This document shows positions 1 through 4,759 of a stretch of 5,626 bases of DNA, in pieces (the stretch's first letter is position 1; the number at the start of each line of letters is the position of its first letter). The position numbers were made by a program, and so were the translations under genes. Source of the stretch: an uncultured Coriobacteriaceae bacterium (GTDB taxonomy: Bacteria > Actinomycetota > Coriobacteriia > Coriobacteriales > Atopobiaceae); assembly GCA_900551595.1 (NCBI GenBank), contig URWR01000114.1, positions 1 through 5,626 of the forward strand, read 5' to 3'. The notes below the pieces were generated by a model, which was not told where the DNA came from, searched no databases, and saw nothing but the letters and a program-made list of their open reading frames with translations.

Positions 1-1
1 A

Positions 2-439
2 GAAGCCAGTGAAGAACAGATATATCAGGCCGCACAGGCTGCGCAGGCGCATGATTTTGTGTCTGGATTTACGAATGGATACGAAACCGAATTAGGGCAG
101 GGCGGCGTCAATGTTTCTGGCGGACAAAAACAACGCCTTTGCATTGCACGTGCGCTGCTTAAGCGACCAAAGGTCCTCATTCTTGACGATTCAACCAGTG
201 CGTTGGATATGGCAACCGATGCGCGTGTACGTAAAAATCTCGAAAGCTTGGGCGAGATTACCAAAATCGTTATTGCTCAGCGTGTTGCTTCGGTTATGCA
301 GGCAGATGAGATTGTTATTCTCGACGAGGGTCGCGTGCATGCTACAGGAACACATGAAGATCTCCTTGCTCATGATCCTATCTATCAAGAGCTATATCAG
401 TCGCAAATCGGATCTGGTATTCACGGGGAGGCGGTCTAA
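2..439 (+). CDS. ABC exporter half-transporter, degenerate NBD subunit (C-terminal part only)
   Basis: The reading frame is open from the window edge to the stop at 437-439, leaving 145 residues: the helical subdomain and the end of an ABC nucleotide-binding domain. The transmembrane domain and Walker A lie outside the window. Visible motifs, numbered from the first visible residue, are the signature VSGGQ (38-42), Walker B VLILDD (58-63), the D-loop SALD, and the switch region IAQR with Gln at 93. Two catalytic positions are altered: Asp63 stands where Walker B normally has the catalytic Glu, and Gln93 replaces the switch His. In heterodimeric exporters such as TM287/288, BmrC/BmrD and LmrCD, this pattern marks the subunit whose own ATP site is degenerate and which lends an intact signature to the partner. 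The next gene starts 2 bases after the stop and is the expected partner. The substrate cannot be read from the sequence. Family call is near certain; the heterodimer role is a strong inference. Confidence 0.95.
   Translation, partial: EASEEQIYQAAQAAQAHDFVSGFTNGYETELGQGGVNVSGGQKQRLCIARALLKRPKVLILDDSTSALDMATDARVRKNLESLGEITKIVIAQRVASVMQADEIVILDEGRVHATGTHEDLLAHDPIYQELYQSQIGSGIHGEAV
425..431 (+). promoter_or_regulatory. Ribosome binding site of the second ABC gene
   Basis: The purine run GGGGAGG ends 10 bases before the ATG at 442 and lies inside the last codons of the upstream ABC gene. With only 2 bases between stop and start, translation of the two subunits is probably coupled, which fits the equal amounts needed for a heterodimer. 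Confidence 0.6.
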
Positions 440-441
440 CT

Positions 442-2292
442 ATGCCTGCTAGAGGATCTGCAGCACCCGCTCGTCCAAAGGATTTGCGTCATACGCTGCG
501 CACTTTGCTGCATTACATGGGTCACGCAAAGTTCAGCCTTTTGAGCGTTGCAATCTTGGTAACTCTGAGCGGAGGAGCAAATCTGCTCGGTACCTATATG
601 ATTAAGCCCGTCGTAAACGCTGTTGATGGGGGAGATTATCAGGCGTTTTTGCATGCGGTGGTGCTGACGGCACTTATCTATATCGTGGGAGTGCTTTCGA
701 GTTTGGGCTATACCCAGGTAATGGTCCGTGCTGCACAACGAGTGGTGTTTGATATTCGTCGAGACCTCTTTGCCCACATCGAACGCCTTCCTCTTTCCTT
801 TTTTGATCGCACGCGTTCGGGCGATGTGATGAGTTATTTCACCAACGATGTGGACACTATTTCTGAGGCGCTCAACAACAGTTTTGCTGCAGCAGTGCAG
901 GCGCTTATCCAGATTGTGGGCACTGTGGCGCTCCTGCTTATTCTCGATTGGCGTCTCACCATTATCACGGTTGTAAGCGATGTGATAATTGCGCTTTATG
1001 TGCGCTTCTCGGGCGGTAAAAGCAGCCGATATTTTGCGCGCCAGCAAAATATGCTGGGCCGCGTCGATGGCTATGTACAAGAAATGACGGCCGGTCAAAA
1101 GGTAGTAAAGGTATTCAATCGAGAACCTGAGAACCTGAAAGAGTTTAATGGTCTCAACAACAGGTTGCGTGTGATAGGAACTGCGGCACAGTCATATGCC
1201 TCAACGATGGTACCCATGACGGTATGTGTTACTTTTGCTGGCTTTGCCATTGTGACCGTAGCTGGTGCTCTGCTTGCTGTGAACAATCTTACTGATGTGG
1301 GATCACTCGCAAGCTACCTGGTATTTGTTCGTCAGGCTGCCGCGCCACTCAATCAGCTCACCCAACAAGGCAACTTCTTGCTTACAGCACTTGCAGGAGC
1401 AGAGCGCATCTTTTCGGTGATGCGTGAGGAACCCGAGGTGGACGAAGGTACCGTCACCCTCGATCGGCTTCATGGGCAACTGGAAGGAGTCGATCATTTA
1501 CGCACTGCAGCCGGTGCTGCTGGTTGGGCGTGGAAGATTGCGGGTGAACAGGTGCCGCTGCAAGGTGATGTGCGCTTCTATGATGTTGATTTTGGCTATG
1601 TAGAAGGACAGAAGGTGCTTTCTGATCTCACACTCTATGCCAAACCTGGTCAAAAAATTGCTTTTGTTGGTTCTACAGGGGCAGGTAAGACCACAATCAC
1701 TAACCTCATTACTCGTTTTTACGAAGTTAATGGCGGAGTTATTACGTACGACGGCATTGATGTACGTGATATTGCCAAAGAAAGCCTCCGCCGCTCACTC
1801 GGCATTGTCTTGCAGGATACACATCTCTTTAACGGAACCATTGCGGACAACATTCGGTTTGGCAAGCTTGATGCTACTGATGAAGAAGTCCGAGCGGCGG
1901 CACGTGTTGCAAATGCCGATGGTTTTATTACGCGCATGCCCCATGGTTACAACACGCCCGTGGTATCAGATGGAGCAAACCTCAGCCAAGGCCAGCGTCA
2001 GCTCATTGCAATTGCCCGCGCTGTTATTGCCGATACACCCGTGCTCATTCTGGACGAAGCAACGTCCAGTATCGATACGCGCACTGAAGCTCTCATCCAA
2101 AAGGGTATGGACGCTCTTATGGCAGGACGTACAACCTTTGTCATTGCGCACCGCCTCTCTACGGTTCGCAATGCCGATGCCATTATGGTATTAGATCATG
2201 GACGGATAATTGAGCGTGGCACCCACGAGGAATTGCTTGCGCAGCATGGCGAGTATTGGCAGCTCTGGACCGGCGCCAAAGAGCTGGATTAA
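442..2292 (+). CDS. ABC exporter half-transporter, catalytic subunit of a heterodimer
   Basis: This complete 616-residue half-exporter has the usual length for a six-helix membrane domain fused to an ATPase domain. Hydrophobic segments lie at about 31-57, 70-95, 146-166, 168-187, 257-281 and 287-303. The ATPase domain has A-loop Tyr386, Walker A GSTGAGKT (410-417), Q-loop Gln458, signature LSQGQ (514-518), Walker B VLILDE (534-539) with catalytic Glu539, D-loop SSID (542-545) and switch His570. Its own ATP site is therefore intact, while its signature has Gln for the first Gly of LSGGQ. That complements the defects of the preceding gene and predicts one consensus and one degenerate ATP site. 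A linker of about 40 residues (332-373) with the motif WAWK (362-365) joins the two domains; I recall such linkers from clostridial relatives. The substrate is unknown: drug, lipid and peptide are all possible. The start is chosen from the GGGGAGG site and the tight spacing. Confidence 0.95.
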   Translation: MPARGSAAPARPKDLRHTLRTLLHYMGHAKFSLLSVAILVTLSGGANLLGTYMIKPVVNAVDGGDYQAFLHAVVLTALIYIVGVLSSLGYTQVMVRAAQRVVFDIRRDLFAHIERLPLSFFDRTRSGDVMSYFTNDVDTISEALNNSFAAAVQALIQIVGTVALLLILDWRLTIITVVSDVIIALYVRFSGGKSSRYFARQQNMLGRVDGYVQEMTAGQKVVKVFNREPENLKEFNGLNNRLRVIGTAAQSYASTMVPMTVCVTFAGFAIVTVAGALLAVNNLTDVGSLASYLVFVRQAAAPLNQLTQQGNFLLTALAGAERIFSVMREEPEVDEGTVTLDRLHGQLEGVDHLRTAAGAAGWAWKIAGEQVPLQGDVRFYDVDFGYVEGQKVLSDLTLYAKPGQKIAFVGSTGAGKTTITNLITRFYEVNGGVITYDGIDVRDIAKESLRRSLGIVLQDTHLFNGTIADNIRFGKLDATDEEVRAAARVANADGFITRMPHGYNTPVVSDGANLSQGQRQLIAIARAVIADTPVLILDEATSSIDTRTEALIQKGMDALMAGRTTFVIAHRLSTVRNADAIMVLDHGRIIERGTHEELLAQHGEYWQLWTGAKELD

Positions 2293-2300
2293 AGGATGGC

Positions 2301-2328
2301 AACTGCCCGCCTACGAGCGGGCAGTTTT
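2301..2328. terminator. Bidirectional Rho-independent terminator between convergent genes
   Basis: A perfect 10-bp stem (2301-2310 with 2317-2326) closes a 6-base loop. On the + strand it sits 8 bases after the stop of the ABC gene, and TTTT (2325-2328, partly in the stem) follows, giving a fair terminator. On the - strand the same hairpin covers the last codons of the flippase-like gene, whose TAG (2313-2311) lies in the loop. The - strand T-tract is poor (TTGCC follows), so termination in that direction may be weaker. Confidence 0.8.
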
Positions 2329-3777
2329 CATAATTGAGAAGTACTTCACAAGCAGTAAACCAAAGAGCACTGCCATAGAAACTGCTGAGGCGATAACTGC
2401 ACCGGTGAGTTGGAAAAGACTGACGAGTACGAGAGAAATAACGAGCGCAATAATGAAAGAGATGAAGTAGATGGTGACTACACCTTCCTGTGCGCGCAAA
2501 ACAGTAATGATCTGATAGAGAAAATCAACGGCAGCAGAGAGAAATCCAGCCAGTACCATCAGTAAGATCAAGAAGGCAAATTGCTGGAAATCAACCCCGT
2601 ACATAAATCCAAGAATGGGGATGCCGAGCCACATCATAAAGATGCCAACAACAACCGAAACGAGCGCCACAACGCCAATCAAAGCAAAAACAATCAAACT
2701 GAAGCGGCGATGTTTAGAAGGCTCTGACCAAATGTTAGCAAGGCGTACGAGCTGGGGTTTATAGAGCATACTGCCCACCATAATGATCGAGTGCGTAGGG
2801 AAGTACATGGCATTAAAATACAGTTGGTTGTCGTAGGAAAGCACTGATTGCATAACGAGTTTTGGTACGCAGTCGATAAGAGCATAGAGAAACATGGCGC
2901 CAAAAAGCGGGGAGCATTCCTCGAAGATAGCTCGGATCTCAGCGATGCTTGCTTTGCGAGCTGGTTGTGTTTCGAAGAGCGTTAGCGGCAGCGTAACAAG
3001 TACAAAAGAGATAACCGCGGCAACAATCATAGAAATGCAGGCGGCGGGCATGCTGCGGGTTAAAAGCAACACTATTGAGAAAAGCACACCCGCTCCTACA
3101 GAGCGGATTGTTTGAGAAATACCTGCAAGATAGAGCTTATCCATCTGTTGCAGGCGGCCTTCATATACATCGGCAAGCTGATCGACCGCACGGAAACCCA
3201 ATACGCCTGTGCAGATGCCTAACATGGGTTGGGTGTAGCGCATGATACTGCAGTAGAGGAAGCTCACAATTACCATGGCGGTGCAGGTTAAAACGCGGCA
3301 AATCACATAGTCGCGAAATGAGTGACCTTCATCAAGATCGGACACTTGATAGGTACGGACACCAAAGCTTGCAATCCAAAGAAGCACTTGACCCAACGCA
3401 AAGGCCATCGAGAACATGCCTGCTTGCTCAATACCAGCAAGTTGTGTTGCAACGATAGTGAGAGCGGGAAACAGAAAGCCCCACATGGAAGAACCAATGG
3501 TGTTCCAAATATAGTCGCGGGTCGTACTATGTGCGGCATATTGTTCGGTTTCATCGGAGAAGCTACCCGAATAAACAGCACCGATGAGGCGGTTCCACCA
3601 ATTATTGGCAACACGCATAAGCCAAGGGCCCTCATCGCGACGATGCTTACGATGAGTGTTGCGTGTGCGCTTGCGTTTTTCAGCGCGCTCTCGTATTGCG
3701 AGACGAGTTTTGGATACATGGCCGCCCAAAGATGATTGATCTTTGGTGCCGCCTCGTTTTTCCCGCAAATGTAGCAT
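2311..3777 (-). CDS. Polysaccharide flippase-like integral membrane protein (Wzx/MATE-like, MOP superfamily)
   Basis: From the chosen ATG at 3777-3775 this is a 488-residue polytopic membrane protein with about 12 hydrophobic segments: the first near residue 92, a cluster near the middle, and strongly hydrophobic helices to the C-terminus. Length and layout match the Wzx/PST branch of the MOP superfamily, which moves lipid-linked saccharides across the cytoplasmic membrane. No catalytic motif exists to confirm this, so the call rests on overall character. The first 55 or so residues are hydrophilic and very basic (dense Arg/Lys at about 29-48), presumably cytoplasmic. The start at 3777 is preferred because AGAGGGG lies 11 bases upstream. 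The longer form from 3891 (526 aa) lacks a binding site, and a shorter one from 3618 (435 aa, GAGGG 10 bases upstream) would remove the basic tail. No glycosyltransferase or polymerase gene is adjacent, so its saccharide pathway is not indicated here. Confidence 0.7.
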   Translation of the reverse strand: MLHLREKRGGTKDQSSLGGHVSKTRLAIRERAEKRKRTRNTHRKHRRDEGPWLMRVANNWWNRLIGAVYSGSFSDETEQYAAHSTTRDYIWNTIGSSMWGFLFPALTIVATQLAGIEQAGMFSMAFALGQVLLWIASFGVRTYQVSDLDEGHSFRDYVICRVLTCTAMVIVSFLYCSIMRYTQPMLGICTGVLGFRAVDQLADVYEGRLQQMDKLYLAGISQTIRSVGAGVLFSIVLLLTRSMPAACISMIVAAVISFVLVTLPLTLFETQPARKASIAEIRAIFEECSPLFGAMFLYALIDCVPKLVMQSVLSYDNQLYFNAMYFPTHSIIMVGSMLYKPQLVRLANIWSEPSKHRRFSLIVFALIGVVALVSVVVGIFMMWLGIPILGFMYGVDFQQFAFLILLMVLAGFLSAAVDFLYQIITVLRAQEGVVTIYFISFIIALVISLVLVSLFQLTGAVIASAVSMAVLFGLLLVKYFSIMKTARS

Positions 3778-3860
3778 TACTCGTCTAACCCCTCTATTTG
3801 TTGCTAAGACGTACCGAAGAGAAGCACTCGTTTGATTGAAACAAAAGTACCGTAAGGGGC

Positions 3861-3890
3861 ATTGTACTCGCCTCAGTATTTCTCTGTTCA
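3861..3890 (-). promoter_or_regulatory. Candidate promoter of the flippase-like gene
   Basis: Read on the - strand, TGAACA (3890-3885) and TACAAT (3866-3861) are separated by 18 bases and match the sigma-70 hexamers at 4 of 6 and 5 of 6 positions. Transcription would begin near 3854, downstream of the ATG at 3891, which supports the shorter protein starting at 3777. The match is modest and was found by eye. Confidence 0.35.
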
Positions 3891-3913
3891 TTTTAAAAAG
3901 TTAGCTGTATACT
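3885..3913 (+). promoter_or_regulatory. Candidate promoter of the feo operon
   Basis: TATACT (3908-3913) matches the -10 consensus at 5 of 6 positions. The hexamer 17 bases upstream, TGTTCA (3885-3890), is a poor -35, which would suit a promoter under strong control. The same six bases, read on the other strand, are the candidate -35 of the divergent gene, so the two promoters may overlap. Transcription would start near 3920, giving a leader of about 138 bases before feoA. Confidence 0.35.
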
Positions 3914-3921
3914 ACTTTCAG

Positions 3922-3945
3922 AATAGTTAGCTAAAGAAAACTATT
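3922..3945. promoter_or_regulatory. Inverted repeat, candidate metalloregulator operator before feoA
   Basis: AATAGTT (3922-3928) and AACTATT (3939-3945) form a perfect 7-bp inverted repeat with a 10-base spacer. An 8-bp palindrome TTAGCTAA (3927-3934) overlaps its left arm. The core resembles the TTAG...CTAA centre of DtxR/IdeR-type iron boxes, and the position just after the putative transcription start suits a repressor site. AGTTAGCT also occurs at 3899-3906, 26 bases upstream. The full 19-bp DtxR consensus is not met, so the regulator identity is inference. Confidence 0.35.
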
Positions 3946-4057
3946 TCTAAGTCTGGTAATGAGGGGTGTGAACTTCATGGAACTAGCTTCCAGTCCTTGG
4001 CCTGCGCAAAACGTGTTGAAGCGTAAAAAGGCTAACTGCCCAGCTAAAGGAGGCGCT

Positions 4058-4282
4058 ATGGGCGCTCAGCTTCCTCTTACGATGGTGGAGGAAGGTACAA
4101 CGGTTGAAGTTTCAAGGGTTGGTGGTGCAGCAGAGCTTCGTCAGCATCTCGCTGAACTTGGCTTTGTTGTAGGGGCTGAAGTAAAGGTTGTTTCTCGAGC
4201 TTCCTCTGGTCTTATTGTGAGCGTTAAAGGTGCGACTTTTGCCATTGATACAAGCATGGCAAGGCGCATAGCAACACGCTAA
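4058..4282 (+). CDS. feoA: FeoA family protein, first copy
   Basis: This 74-residue protein has the normal size of FeoA, a small cytoplasmic SH3-like protein that associates with the ferrous iron transporter FeoB and is needed for its activity. It shows the FeoA pattern: an early EEGTTVEV strand (11-18), the LAELGFVVGAEVKVV core (31-45), then a strand-rich end with the usual 'VSVKGATFAIDTSMARRI' style. The start is set by an excellent ribosome site, AAGGAGG at 4047-4053, and by the match to family length. The frame stays open upstream to ATGs at 3977 (GAGGGG 10 bases ahead) and 3959, which would add 27 or 33 residues rich in Lys, Arg and Pro that do not look like FeoA. It lies 62 bases before a second feoA and in the same direction as feoB, as part of one iron uptake operon. 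Confidence 0.9.
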   Translation: MGAQLPLTMVEEGTTVEVSRVGGAAELRQHLAELGFVVGAEVKVVSRASSGLIVSVKGATFAIDTSMARRIATR

Positions 4283-4344
4283 ATCTAAATATGGGTTCCC
4301 AACTGCATGCAATGTGTAGTTCACATGTTTCAAGGAGGATGGGC

Positions 4345-4575
4345 ATGGCAACACTGAGAGATGTGAAGGTGGGCGACTCCTGTCAAGTCGTTCGTCTCAC
4401 AGGTTCTGGCGCTGTGAAGCGTCGCATTATGGATATGGGGGTAACCAAAGGTGTGAAGATCTTTGTTCGCAAAGTTGCACCCCTCGGAGACCCCATTGAG
4501 GTAACTCTGCGTGGTTATGAGCTTACGCTGCGAAAGGATGAAGCGCAGAGCATAGAAGTTGCACCAAACGCTTGA
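4345..4575 (+). CDS. feoA: FeoA family protein, second copy
   Basis: This second FeoA of 76 residues has the family core RRIMDMGVTKG (26-36), followed by the C-terminal segment 'GDPIEVTLRGYELTLRKDEA', a common FeoA ending. It differs clearly from the first copy, so this is an old or separately acquired paralogue, not a recent duplication. The start at 4345 follows AAGGAGG (4332-4338) by 6 bases. The in-frame ATG at 4339 touches the ribosome site, and the one at 4291 has no site. Tandem FeoA genes before feoB are known in Firmicutes and related groups. One copy may act as the core partner of FeoB and the other may have a different role, but the sequence does not tell which. A 5-bp hairpin (4312-4316 with 4322-4326) lies in the short gap before its ribosome site. 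Confidence 0.93.
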   Translation: MATLRDVKVGDSCQVVRLTGSGAVKRRIMDMGVTKGVKIFVRKVAPLGDPIEVTLRGYELTLRKDEAQSIEVAPNA

Positions 4576-4584
4576 TTTGCAATG

Positions 4585-4682
4585 ATGTGGCACCCGGGTT
4601 TGCCGGGATTTTTTCAGGAGCGTAAGTTAACTCAATCTAACATATATGGGTTTACCTGCGCTTACTTAACGAGGTGCCACAT
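4585..4682 (+). other. Structured 98-base element between feoA2 and feoB, closed by 10-bp inverted repeats
   Basis: ATGTGGCACC (4585-4594) and GGTGCCACAT (4673-4682) are perfect complements and enclose 78 bases. Inside lie a short hairpin followed by a T-run (4593-4614) and a longer hairpin in which 4618-4634 pairs with 4647-4663 around a 12-base loop: 12 Watson-Crick and 3 G-U pairs, with mismatches at 4625/4656 and 4628/4653. As RNA this folds as a closing stem with two internal hairpins. It begins 9 bases after feoA2 ends. It could be a cis-acting RNA before feoB, an mRNA processing element, or a small inserted element with terminal repeats; I see no clear target-site duplication. I do not recognise it as a known riboswitch class. 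The pairing was found by eye and is exact as stated; the function is unknown. Confidence 0.5.
4593..4614 (+). terminator. Weak terminator or attenuator between feoA2 and feoB
   Basis: CCCGG (4593-4597) and CCGGG (4603-4607) form a 5-bp GC-only stem with a 5-base loop, followed by A and six T. This is a short but typical intrinsic terminator shape inside the operon, placed 17 bases after feoA2. It could reduce readthrough into feoB. Its left arm shares 4593-4594 with the outer inverted repeat of the surrounding element. Confidence 0.5.
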
Positions 4683-4745
4683 AAGGATGGAAAAGAACCA
4701 GACAACAATGGTGGGCAGTTCGGGGGACCACATGCTCACCAAATT

Positions 4746-4753
4746 GAGGAAGG
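4746..4753 (+). promoter_or_regulatory. Ribosome binding site fixing the feoB start
   Basis: GAGGAAGG ends 6 bases before the ATG at 4760. An in-frame TGA at 4745-4747 prevents any longer FeoB, and no other start fits, so the feoB start is secure. Confidence 0.8.
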
Positions 4754-4759
4754 CAAGGT

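Noticed and set aside
436..1098. A 220-residue open frame on the - strand opposite the second ABC gene
   Set aside because: It is fully antisense to a clear ABC exporter coding region, has no plausible ribosome site or domain, and its composition mirrors the sense codons.
1637..2194. A 185-residue + strand frame within the ABC ATPase domain
   Set aside because: It is a shifted frame of the region that encodes all ATPase motifs; it contains no recognisable domain of its own.
3303..3735. Open frames of about 137 residues on both strands within the flippase-like gene
   Set aside because: They overlap the coherent membrane-protein frame and show no hydrophobic or motif pattern of a real protein.
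3778..3891. N-terminal extension of the flippase-like protein to the ATG at 3891
   Set aside because: No ribosome site precedes 3891, the added 38 residues are not membrane-like, and a candidate promoter lies within this stretch.
3892..3958. A classical Fur box before feoA
   Set aside because: No 19-bp GATAATGATAATCATTATC-like sequence is present; the TTAGCTAA core is closer to DtxR-type sites.
4585..4682. A tRNA or known metal riboswitch in the structured element
   Set aside because: The 10-bp closing stem with only two internal hairpins does not give a tRNA cloverleaf, and I could not match conserved bases of NiCo/czcD or other metal riboswitches.
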